A stretch of 64,000 bases of DNA from Manis javanica. Lineage: Eukaryota; Chordata; Mammalia; Pholidota; Manidae. Positions 43,401-55,400 of this stretch are shown one piece after another. A model generated the notes under the pieces. It did no database searches. It was not told where the DNA came from and worked only from the letters and a program-made list of their open reading frames with translations. The translations under genes were made by a program, and so were the position numbers. Position 1 is the stretch's first letter. Each line of letters opens with the position of its first letter. The stretch is taken from NCBI RefSeq assembly GCF_040802235.1, contig NC_133172.1, forward strand, positions 62,131,613 to 62,195,612, given 5' to 3'.

Positions 43401-46400
43401 AAGTGACCCCCCACACCCACACGTGTGATCTCAGCTCTGAGCAAGGCCACCCTGCTCCTGTGACCTGTGTGTCAGCCTCACTTAGGAAGAAAACGTGGAC
43501 CCAAAACTCTGAGGCGAACCCAAATTCACAGGAAAAGACACCAAGGGACATTGTAACATTCATGCAAGGTGCCACTGCCTTCTCCCCAGAGCTCGGGGTG
43601 CGCTCGGGGGCCCCACCCACCACTCCCGGTCACACATGCCCTCCACTCTTATCGGGGGCTCTCCCGGAGCGGGCGCAGGCCCTGGGCGGCCCAGACGCCG
43701 CGCAGCGGAGGCTTTGGCCGGGAAAGGCCCACTGGGCTGCCGGAGGGCTCAGTGCTCCTGGGAGTGGGGCTGCTTCCGACGCTGGATGTTCGGGCATAGA
43801 AAACAGGAGACGGGGACAAACATGCTGCCTTGGCCGACAGGTTCACCCCAAACCAACTACATCTTGTCCCTGTTTTCTCAGGAATTCCGGCTGTCTGCCT
43901 ACAAGGACCCCTGGGGTTGGACTCCTACTGCGGACAAACAAGCCACTGCCAGCCGTGGAGGGAGAGCCGCTCAGGCATCAGCCTCTGAAGGCTCCGGGGG
44001 CAACTGCTGCTCGCCTCAGTCCTGCCCGGGGATCCTGCTCCGGCGGTGCAGCTGGGTGGCAGAGCACACGCTCAGGACGGGAGCCAGCTGGCCGACAGAG
44101 ACTCCAGGCCCGAGCCCTCCTAGACTTGGTCTCCCGTGCCATCTACAGTGAGGTGTTGGACAGCAGGGGACCTGAACTTGGCTGCTTGTCGGAATCCCAC
44201 AGGTTTGCAAAGCTGATTCTCAAGCCCGCGCCCGGAGGCTGGGATTCAGGAGCTGCGCTGTTCAGAAGCTCATGGTGGTTCTGACATACAGCCACGCTGG
44301 GTCTGGGCCCTGCAGCCATGCCAGACAACACACGTAAAGAGATACTTTAAAATTACAGGCCAGCACTGGCCCTCGGTGCCACGTGGTGACCCACCTTGGA
44401 CCACGTGATTCCCGCTGGCTTTGGGCGCTCACACCCCGTGGTGATGACCCTCGTTGGAGTGAGGATATAGTCCACGGTGAGGTCGTGATCCTCAAGGAGT
44501 GCTTCCGGGATCTCGATGACCTGGTCCAGCAGAAGTGGGTGAAAAGGCCGACGGGGACCCAGCTCCAGCCACGCTCCTGGCACCGCTCAGACCCAAACCC
44601 ACCGGGGTGAGGCCTCCCTGCCATGCCACTCAACGAACCCGCTCGTGACACCGTGCGGGGTGAAGGCACTCGTCTGCCTCCCCTCTCCCCGCATCTCCCT
44701 CCCCTGCGCCCTCTCAGAGGGGTGTGCCAGTGGCTCTGCCACCCGTTCACAGGAAGCACCTGGCAGTCATGGACAATGGTGACCACTGGCGTCCCCTGGC
44801 TGACCGCTCCCATCGACACCATCATGGCATATTCAAGATCAGCATAACCTTCTCCCTTCCCAATTCTCCAGCCTAAGAAACAATAAAGAGAACCACCATC
44901 TCTGTGGGGCCGGGGAATCACCCAGGGTAACATTTTCAGGAGGTCCTAGTCTAAGGAGAAACTCGGATCCTATCCCCCTGGCCTCCCACAGGAGGCCCAC
45001 AGTCACCCACAGGGGCTCAGAGTCAGCAACACTGCGCACGTATAGTGCTGACACACAGCGGACCGAGCCGCAAACCTTTTGAACATGGTACAAGAGGAAA
45101 CTGAGCTCTGTGTGAGCAGGACGCACATTAAAAAGTAAGGAAAGAGTAGTTTTTAAAAAACTAAGAACCGATTCCTACTAAAAACAAAACTGTTTTCATC
45201 TGTTTCCCTTGGAGGGAAAAATAAAACCTCCACGGGGGATACGTGAGGTAAGATGGCACAGCCTTGTCTTCTAAGAAGCGCTGAATGGTCCCCCAGTTCC
45301 GCCCCCAGTGGTCTTTCCATCTGCGGAAGGAGGGACGGTGGCAGCTGCCCAAGCTCATTACTCTGCAGGTTCATGGATGGCGACACAGCAGGCAGACCGC
45401 ACGGGGCAGGAGGAGGAGCGGCGCGGGGGGGAGGGGCCAGGGGGGCAGCACACGAGATGCCGCGGCCCCTGGCGTGAGCCCGCGGACCCTGTTCAGGGGG
45501 AGCCCGTGACCCGGCCGCGGCTTCCCCTTCTGTCTGACTTGCGTCAGCGGCATCATCACGCAAGTAAGCATCGCTGTCCATGCATCTTCCTAAGATTCAG
45601 ACGCGATCGTGCTGCCTCCACAATGAAGGCCGTCAACCATACAAAGCGGCAAGAAGGACGATTCAACAGAACTAGCAACGGGCAGGGCGGCCCACAGGAG
45701 GAGGCAAGCAGGTAAAAGCAAACGTCAGCAATGATCTCCCTCATCCAAGTGCAAATCAAAAGACAAAAAAAAATACCACTGTTCACTATCAGGTAAAAAT
45801 TACAGTCTGATACTTCCAGTTGTCAATCAGGGCTGGGAGAGGCACGAGGCACACAGTATTGGGGATGACGGTGGGCGGTCCGGCAGTGGGCCACCTGTTC
45901 CCTTCACACATCGTGGGCTAAAAATGAAGACTGATGATCTTTCACAAGAAGTTTTTGCTCATTTCCCACTGCCGAGACCATGGCCCAAATCCCGTCACCT
46001 GGCCTGGAGAGCCAGCACCAAGCACCGATGGGCCATGCCGCGAACACCCTGCTCCTCCTCCCAAAGCCCGCCCCGAGCTGGCGTGTCTGCTCCTCCCCTC
46101 ACCGGGGCCCAAGGGCTGGTGCCAGGCCCAGGCAAGGCAGCTCGCGTGCACCCGTCCCTGATGACAGATGAAGCCTCTGTAAGGGGACACACAGAGGGCA
46201 ACGAATACATAGTAGCTCAGAGCAAAAGCTGGGGAGGAAGAGCAAATTTCAGTGAGGACAGTAAAGGTCAACAGGTAAAACAGTGCTCTGGGCCCACAGC
46301 ATCTCTCACACTTCCTGGAAGGCTCTCTTGAAAGACCTGGCTTTGGCTAATTAGCTTTCAAAGGGAGAGTTTGGGGAATGAGCTTCTTGGAAGGAAAGGA

Positions 46401-49400
46401 AGCCAGGGCTTTCCTAGCAGGCGGCCCAAAGCACAAGCACAAGCACAGGTCTGGGCAGGGATGACGCCCTGGAGCCACTGCCCGCTGTCAGAGCACCCAG
46501 AGCGGGGAGGGGCCCTGGGTGGCGCGGCGGCCCCAGCCCGCTCTCCTGCTAGCACAGCACAGCGCCAGGCAGGCTCGGGCACCCACGTCGTCCAGCAAGC
46601 TGCTGCTTCCTAGCAAGGCCAGCTCTAGAGCCGACGTCCCCCATCTACTGGAGACCCCTCGAACCAGCTATTTACTGCCGTCCTACACACTGCGGCTCCA
46701 GTTACTCAAGAACGGAGGGAAAACCTTTCATCACCTGAAGAGAGACTACCTCGCTTTATTTTTCCTGTTAAGAAAAGTGAAAATGAAGGGGTTGAGCGGG
46801 ACTGGGAGTGCGAGGAAGTGAGCTGATTCTTCAAAATGAATGGCAGACACCGCGGTTGCAGAGGGCGGGCAGGCAGTGAATCGGAGTCACTTACCGTCAG
46901 CATCTCCGGGATGAACAGAGCCGGCAGGGGGTCCAGCTGCAGGCCGCGGCCCAGAGTTCCTGTCTTTGATCTTACCTTTTTCAGAAACGGCGACAGACCC
47001 CACCACGAGCAGGTCCACGTGGAGCCGGGACTCCAAGCCTACGGGAACGCTGTAGTCCCTCACGCCCTGCAGACAGACGCGCGCCCTGAGAGCCGCCGCC
47101 AGCGAGCGGCCGGCCCACCTCCTCACCCAGGGGCAGGGAGCACTCTGAGGCCGAGTCCCGTCCTGATGAGGCAGACGCACCCGCAGCCCTACTGCGGGAG
47201 TGGCGTTTCAGGAAAACCATGGCTCTGAAGCCATTTTAGGATAATTTCCCACAGTTTCTTCCTCAGGAAAGATGCCAGAAGGAAATGACAGCACAAATGA
47301 ACAGGATATTAATTTCATGATATGTAGCAAGTAATTTTTTCCCACAAGGCAGAAGAGCATGGTGGTTGGAACACAGGCGCAGGGGTCACATGGAACTGGG
47401 ATCCCACCCAAGCCCTGTGACCTCAGCAGGCGAAACCCTCTGAGCTCGTTTCTTCATCTGTGAGACAGGGACACCAGCCCCTGCCTCCTGGGACTGGTGT
47501 TAGAATGAAAAGAGGCAGCAGGTAAGACATGGTTGGGAAACATGTGTGACACTAATTCAACATGAAACACTGGAGGCCATTATCAGAACACCCACTTCGG
47601 ACATTTTACTTATTTGACCAAACGCCCCAAAGGTACACCCACCTGTACGAACTAATGGAGGCCAGTCGTTAATGGCAGGGAGGCCGACAGGGCCACGATT
47701 CTCAGACAACAAGGGCTACAGATCATCGAGAGAGCTAGATTCGGTCACGGCACGGAACAGCACCGGCAGGACCAGATCCCTGGATGTGGCACTGGGCCTG
47801 TCTGCATGTGACCAGTCACTTACAGGACCAGGACGTGTGATCAGCCTGCCGCCTCCCAGCCGTCAAACCTCAGTCGCTGGCCCATGGGCGCCCTGCTGCA
47901 GTAAAGCACTTTCCTTGCCACACAGTGACCGTGGAAGCAGGCGTCTTGTGTCCACGGCTCGCATCCTTCACCCTTTATAATGGGCTCAGTGCCTCGCGGC
48001 CCTGGCGGGCAGACGCCTGGGTGCAATTGTGCCTGTCAGACTGCCTCTTCCCTCGCTTGGCCAGCCCCCTGCCCGGGCCACCCAGAGCAACTGGGGTCCC
48101 CGATGCTCCAAAGCATGCTTGATTCAACAAAAACAGTCACCAGGTGGGCAGAAGGCCTTATGATGCAGTTAACAAAGCCTTTCGCCTGCCCAGAAGTGGT
48201 CACCAGGACACATCTACACCAACCACAGGCAGAGGTGACAGAGCAGAGAGGGGCAGACCCAGAGCCTCATCTGCAAAGAGAAAGGCCACACCAGCCACTC
48301 CCAGAGCAGGCCTGCAGGATGGCATCCCCTCTGCCACAGAGCTGGCCACCGAAGTCACTGGCTCACTGAAATGTGCACCTGCACACAGGTGCAGCCTGGA
48401 GTCTCCCTCCACTCTACCATTTCTCCTGCCGCAAAGAAAAGCAAAATCTTTTGGAGGTTCATGGCTTTGAATCTCTGGTTTCAATCCAGTACCTCATGTT
48501 ATAAAAAAGGCCAAACTCTGCCACTGAATCCTGATGGAAGTCCGGTCACGGGCGCTGGTCTGGCTTCACCCTGGGCCCACCATACTTCAGGAATGCGCAC
48601 AAGGGACTGCCAGTGCCTGCTTCACGGGGAGCTCTGGCAACGAGCAGGGTGACGGTCACCTTTCAGAGGGGGCAGGACACCGTGGAGGCTGATAGCGCAC
48701 CACAGCAGCACTACATGACCCCATGATGACCCCTCGGACACACGTGCCCCGGACCCCAACCCCAGTGAAAGGACGCTCTTGCTGTCTGGAACCTATGACT
48801 GACAGCTGTTAGCTGCTGACATGCCCTGCCGGCTCTAGGAAAAGTGGGCTCGCATCTAGGTCCGCACCTGCCAGCTGCAGAGGATCGCATGGTTTGCATG
48901 TCTGAGCACTGACCAGAATCATAACCGTCTCTCATTTTTCTGCCTTTACTCTCCCTTTGCTCTTTTTCCTACACATTTTATATTATTTCACTTTATTATA
49001 CATACACTTTATAAGCCATATCACATTCTATTTTTGGAACAGGTCAGGTTATCAACAAATGACAATAAAGCATTCAATTTTTATGTATTAGACTTGAGTG
49101 GAAAAAAATCCCTTTCAAATAGGAGTATATTGATGCCCTATTTCTTATTCTTATTCTTATTTGAGTCTCTAGGACTCTGAAAAAGTCACCAAATTTTATT
49201 TCTTAATCTGTAAAATACAAGACAAATCCCATTATAAGGCACCCTGATGGGTACTTACACACTTTGGTTCTATACGTCGTGAAGCAGTCAAGAGAATCCT
49301 GTTACTAAGTTACTAAAGCCATTGTTATTTTAGAACCAATAAGGCAATTTCCAACTGAACGTACTTTGGAAGTTCCAACCTGTGTCCCCAGTTGCTCTGG

Positions 49401-52400
49401 TGGCGTGTGAGAAAAAGCTGTAGGGTGCTGGACATCACATGTCCACACTAGAAGGCGCCAGAGAACCATGTAACTTGTTTCCCCTTTTTTTTTTTTAACA
49501 GGGAATTAACAATTTGCCAACTTGGTAGAAAACAAATCAAGTTTCACACACAGAATACGTGTTTTCCCAGTTTTTCTACTTGGCCCGCTAATGACAAGAT
49601 TGCTGAATACTTAACACCTCCATACATTTGGCTTTGTTAAAAGTAAATTCCAGCTGCGGGTATGACACATTCTTCTTACTCACCTGAGGTCCCAGCTGAG
49701 AACAGCTCTTTCCCTGCGGGGACAGGAGATGCTGCCTGCCCCACTTACCTGGGAGGTGGCACATTTTCTCAAGATGTCTTTGGTGGCCCCAGGGGGCGGC
49801 GTGATCTTGTTAAATAGCCCCGTTCTCAGTCGTGGTGTTGGAACCAACAACGTTTTTTTGCTCTTTTAAAAGAAAGACAATCAGAAAGTTATAAAATTAA
49901 ACATAGGAACTTCCTTGTGGATGCTTTTGACATTTCAGGAAGGGAAGCAAGTTGCTGTTTTCTGCATTTTTTGGTGTGTGCCAAGGAAATGACCTGTTTG
50001 CAAACCCAGCAGTATGTGGGGATCAATTTTACTTTTACTGGGTAGGTACACTACCCTACCCAGCCTTAGGGTAAAACTCAAATATTCTACCTGACTTGCC
50101 ATTCAACATGGTTACAGGTAAAAAAAAAACCTGTGCCAATCCACACGAAGATCTGTTCTTGCAAGAATTCCAACCAGAATGCTCCAGCACCCTCTGTTCT
50201 CAGCATTACAGACTCCACAGTTAGGAAAATGCTTTAATCTGCACGGGCATCACACAGCTGCGTATAAACGACATTCCACCAGGCACTTAATCTAGTTTGC
50301 AGTCTAACAGATCAGTACTCGTTATAACCAATATTTTAGCCCTCAAAATGCCTTCCTGTGAGCCCCTAAGGGGTTCTCAAAGCGGGGGGCCCCAGCCAGC
50401 AGCACCAGAAGCCCCTGGGCACTATTAAAATGACGAGGTCCTGGGCACAGGGCACAGCAACCTGCTTCAACCCACCAGGTGAGTCTGATGCACAGGAAAG
50501 TTTCAGAACACTGTCCAAGGGCATCTCTGGAAATTATGCAGGAGTAGGCCATGAGGCAACCATAACATTTATGACTTTTGGATAAAAAAAATAATATATT
50601 TTAGATTTTGAGTAAGAGATGACAGCCTGAGATCCATAAAATACCTATAAAATCACAGGCTGGCTTACTTAAACATAGGTTTTTTTTAACCCCAAGAGAA
50701 GAGTATTTCAACACGAGCAATGACCATGGGCTCCCTTCCTTCTGAGTGTCAAAGAGGTTTGGGTTCATTTCATTTGCAGTCCCTAGATTCCGGTTACTCC
50801 CTTTTCCGGAAGCTGCTCGTCCCTTTGCTAGGTGGTCCTCAACCCTAGTTGTCCTTCAGAAGCACCTGGAGAACTTTCCTTACCAAGGTCCAGACCTCTG
50901 GGCCTCTGAGCCAGAAGCTGACACTGGAAGAGTCTTCAGCCCCGGGCAGGGTGGGGGTGCGGTGCTAACGTGCAGCCCAGCTGGCAAATGCTGCCCGGGC
51001 CGGAAGTTCTCAAAGCACCCTCAGGAGTGTAGGGAAAGCAGAGACCCTAGAGTCTAGCCTGGGAGGCTATAGGCCGCTGTGCCCAGATGTGCCCCGCTGT
51101 GCCCACAGCCATGTGCCACCATTCCTGCCTGCATTCAGCGGGGCTGAGGAGCCTGCAGGCTTTCCTGCTTCCCAGGTGACTCCTGACCCACTGAAGTTGC
51201 CAGAAACCACTGAGGAGCCTAGAGCCACAGAGCACAGGGGCCACACAGGCGTTTGTGTCTCTCTTCAGCACCGCATCCCTGCGCCCGGCACAGAGCCCGG
51301 AACACAGCAGGCTCTCAGGGCTCGGCTGATGATTACCCCGGATGTGAAGTACCAGTGAGCACTCCGCTGTCCCATGTGCACTGCCACTTTCAACGGCATG
51401 ACCCCAGCACCAGCAATGCCTTGTTTCAGCAGAACATCAGCCATTATGTTAAAGTGATGCTGTTATTTGAATGTCATTTCTTTCATACGGTTGCATTTAT
51501 ATGTTTATTTTGGTTTTATGACTGCAGAAGAACTATGAGCATTCATATTTCTTACCAAATTGTATGTTTATACATACTAAATTACAAGAAATTAATTTAA
51601 AGCAACCTGGGGGAATTTACCTTCCTTGAAAAGGGGCCTATAGCTTTAAGACAAGAAGTGCTGTTCTGATTCATGTTTTGGGGACTCTATCAGATTTCCT
51701 CCTCGTGGGTTACCAAGTTTCAAAGAATTCTAATATTATAAATGTAGCACAGGGAAATGGACATATATAATGTAATCTTTCTCCCCTGAGGAAGCACATC
51801 AGAACTGACTGCCTCAGTGTCATCATTTCAAATATCCTTTAGCTTTGAATTTAGAAACATTCAGGACTCTGGCTAGCGAACAACTGACAGACACCCGAAG
51901 CTCCTGGAGAAAACCACTCGGCAGGGATGTTCTAGGTTGGAGGGATCAGAAGCTCCACGCCCCCCATATAAGATGCACACACTGCCCAGCCAGGCGGGAA
52001 CGTGCTCCCGTCAGGGGCCAGAGCTCTGGCTCAGGGAAACAGGATTACCTGCAGTGCCAGCAGCCGGGCGCCTTCCAGTGGTTTATCAGGGTCCACTTTG
52101 ACTTCCTGCGTTCTGGCAAAAACTTCTAGGTCTTTGACGTTTTGGCAAGCCAGGTAAGAGCCCTAGTTAGGCAAACAGACAGGGTTGCACTTACGTCAAG
52201 GACGAGGAAGCGAGCATTTTTCTGGGGCGCGTCGGGATTGACTTTAATGGTTCTGGCTACTTGGAACTCCTGCAGACACGGGAAACGCTCGGCGGCACGA
52301 GAAGCACCCTGTTTTTAATGCAACTGCACGTTACTAAGGGACCAATGCAGCCCCGGGCCCTCTGCTCCGGCATCTTATCCAACAGGCAGGGAGGAGGCTA

Positions 52401-55400
52401 AGCCTGAGATGAGCGCCAGAAGCCACCCAAAGAAGCGTCTGAGAAAGCTGTCAGGGCGGAAAGGGGCTGAGAAAGCCAGCTCACCCTAATTTGTCTCTTA
52501 CCGAATAACATACACATTCCAAAAAGTGTACAGATCTATGTGCATTCTTTGAATTTTCAAAACAAAACGGGCGCACCTGTGCCCCCACCTAGACCTGGGA
52601 AGAGCGCCCGTCCACGGCCCCGAAGCCCAGCCCCCTCCCAGGAGGCTCCACATGGGGGTGTTCTCGCTGATTCTGGGCAGCCCTCTTCCCCTGCACTTGC
52701 CGTACATCCCCCCGGGGGTGGGAAGCCCGAACGCAGAGCCCAGGACAAAGGCGTAACAGAAGCCACACAAAGGAACGTCTTTCGACGGGACAGGAAGTAG
52801 TTCAGCCGAGGCCCAGAAGAGAGCCGGAGCCTGCTGCCGAGACGCCGGGCGTGGGCAAAGCCCAGCCAGACTGGGGGACAGCAGGCGGACAGGCCACGTC
52901 CCTGGGGCCCCGCAGAGCAATTATTTTCAAGGAGCGCTGTCTTTTTCTTGTGGAAAACATGGAGACCGCAGATTATAAGCCATGTCTGTCGGCTCTTTCA
53001 GGCAAACCTTCTTCTATTCCTACTATCATAAACAGACATCTTTGCCTTCTATTCTGAACAGTCGGGAAACTGAGGCCCGGAGTCACCGGAGACCCGCAAG
53101 GCCTCTGTGCAAAGGTGCTGGGGGCGGGCACCCCTCTCAGAGCGCGTCCCCGCCCGTGGCCCTTCGAAGCCAATGCCGAAAAAAGGCAGGACCGCAACAC
53201 GCGCCCCACGGGATGAGTGCTTCCCTCCCGGTCGGGCGGCAAACACGCCTCCCGCCCCCGCGCAGCGGGTCACACGTCCCCGCCCTCCCCCGACGGCAAG
53301 GCGGGAGCCGCTGGCGAGCGAGGGCTGGGTGCCACGGTGGGGCCGCCCTGCCAGGTGGCTGCACGGCACACCCTGCTCACTGCTCCACCAACTCGGACCT
53401 AGGGGAGCAAGTGTACCCGCCTCCCCGGGGCTGTTCCTTTGGGAGTATCCTCGTTTTCTCCGAGTGCTCTAGGAAGGCGTCCATACCTTGAAGTTGGGAA
53501 TCCTATGATGAACAGGCCGTGGAAAATCGGCTAAATTCTGCGACTCCATGCAGTCCCAGATCTGTTCACGAATGTCCTGCTTCGAAACACCTGTTGCAAC
53601 AACGTGTTTCATTAATACAGCAGAAAGGAAGCCCACAGTGCGCACAGGCCCAGCCCCAGCGCCGCCCCAGACCAGTACCTGGGGCTTCTGGCCTCTACAT
53701 TGAAATATCAGGGTTAGTGGTGTTACACTCACAACAAACCGATGAAGTCCAGAAAGGGTCAATCAGCACTACCCAGTGTTCAGCCTCGTCCTACTAATGT
53801 GTAGTGAGCGGGGTCAGAGAACACAGTGCTACCCGCAGCATGAAACTAAGCCTTTCTGGAGTCCTCGCAGAGAGAGCCATGTTCTGACCAGTCAAAACAC
53901 TGCAACTGAACACTCAGTTTATTCAGTCTTGTCAGAGCTGCCCATTCATTCCTGCTGCAAATGCAGAAAGCTGGCCTTTAGCCTGAGTGACACATGTGTA
54001 AGGCAGCCATTACTCTGGATTACCGACCACAATCCTGTTAGTAGTGTGGGAATTGTATTCTACATCCAGCTTTGGAAATGCATTTTTAGGCAACAGACAT
54101 TCTCCAACTATCTGGTTGGAGCAACCCTAAGAAAATTTTCATTAGCCAGGGGCTCCTGTTGGAGTGGGGAAATATAAAAAGCCATTGCCAGTTGGGTAGA
54201 AAAACATATCCCAGCACATTCATGTAGACACAGCTCAAAACATTCACTGAACTTTTGTTTTGCTCAGTCCAAAAGGATATCTTCGTACAGAGTATGTTTC
54301 AAGTCACTTTGAAATCTACCACTTGGTTTGTTTTCCTAAGTATCGTATGGCCAGTGCTCCGGAGAAGGACTGCTGCTCCCCCAAAGCCCCCCAGGGCTAC
54401 GCCCGCCTGGCGCTTGGGGAACATGCATCTCTGAAGCTGCGGCAGAAAGTCAGCTATTTTTTTCAGAGAGCTGACGTGGCGTTCACCATAACTAAACACA
54501 CCCAGACTGCTGGCGTGAGGTTCTGCGCCCCATGTGTGCGGCCGGGCACCTCTCACCCCTTGGGCAGCAAGGAGGGGCAGGTTTCTCTTCTGAGGCCCGA
54601 GGTCTCCCTTTGAGCGCAGCCTGCTCCAAAGCCGGCACCAGGCCACGGCCAGAGGGAGTCGGGAGCCACCTGCATCGGCGGCGGGATGGGGCCGGTGGCT
54701 GGCCTCTCACTGTAAACACTCCTAAATTGTGTGGCTCTGAATCATGTGGATCAATTACATTCTAAAAACTTAATTTTTTGTAAATGGCTTTTTAACACAT
54801 ACAAGGGTATATAACGAAGTCGCCCGCCTTGCTGTCCGCAAGTAAACCAGGTCCCTCCAGAGGCTGTTGGGGCACCTGCGTCTTCTGGGGAATCTGCCCT
54901 GATGTCCCAGGCTCCACAGGAGCCCCTTCCCTTGTCCACACGTGCTATCATCTTGAAGATTGGTCCCTGTGCTATATAAAAGCGCCCTCATCCTTTTTTT
55001 GCAGTCGCATAGCATTCCACTCCAGGGATAGGTCAGCATCTATTCACACAGTCCACTAGTTATGGGCAACGGGTGGCTTCCGCCTTTTGTTACTGCTGTC
55101 TGCTTCCTCACCTCTACCTTCCCCATCTTATGTCAAGTTTGTTAACCCTCTTCACGTAGGTCTAAGGGCCACCACTAGAGGTTTCCACTGCTTATCCCTC
55201 AGGCTAAACCCGGATCTCCTTGGCACAGTCTGCAGACACGGCCCTTGACAGTCAGGTCCCGAAGCCTCCTGGAGCCCACTGAAAACACTACTGGTGCCTC
55301 CAGACCCTAGCTGTACTTCTAACCAGTCTAGAAATCAGAGCTATGGATTTGGGTGTGCTCAGGAAATACACATCTCTGAAGATGCAGGCTGAGATTCCAC

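Larger units (their letters stand above)
49863..52048 (-). other. MTHFSD: MTHFSD intron 3
   Basis: 2,186 nt from exon 3b (2,332 nt from exon 3a). It holds two hAT-type repeat fragments (50,365-50,545 and 50,828-51,050) and otherwise AT-rich sequence without recognisable features. Confidence 0.85.

Noticed and set aside
42229-44284. Two long plus-strand open frames (270 and 331 codons) inside MTHFSD intron 7
   Set aside because: No recognised domain, no poly(A) or retroposon tail, no splice context, and antisense to a real gene. Chance openness in moderately GC-rich DNA is sufficient.
44873-44933. Extension of MTHFSD exon 6 upstream to the in-frame ATG at 44933
   Set aside because: The clean acceptor TTTCTTAG at 44873 and exact phase with exon 5 show that the upstream part is intron.
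45153-45581. 142-codon minus-strand frame near MTHFSD exon 6
   Set aside because: It lies in intron 5 between confirmed exons 5 and 6, which splice directly in phase. Its sequence has no similarity to MTHFSD.
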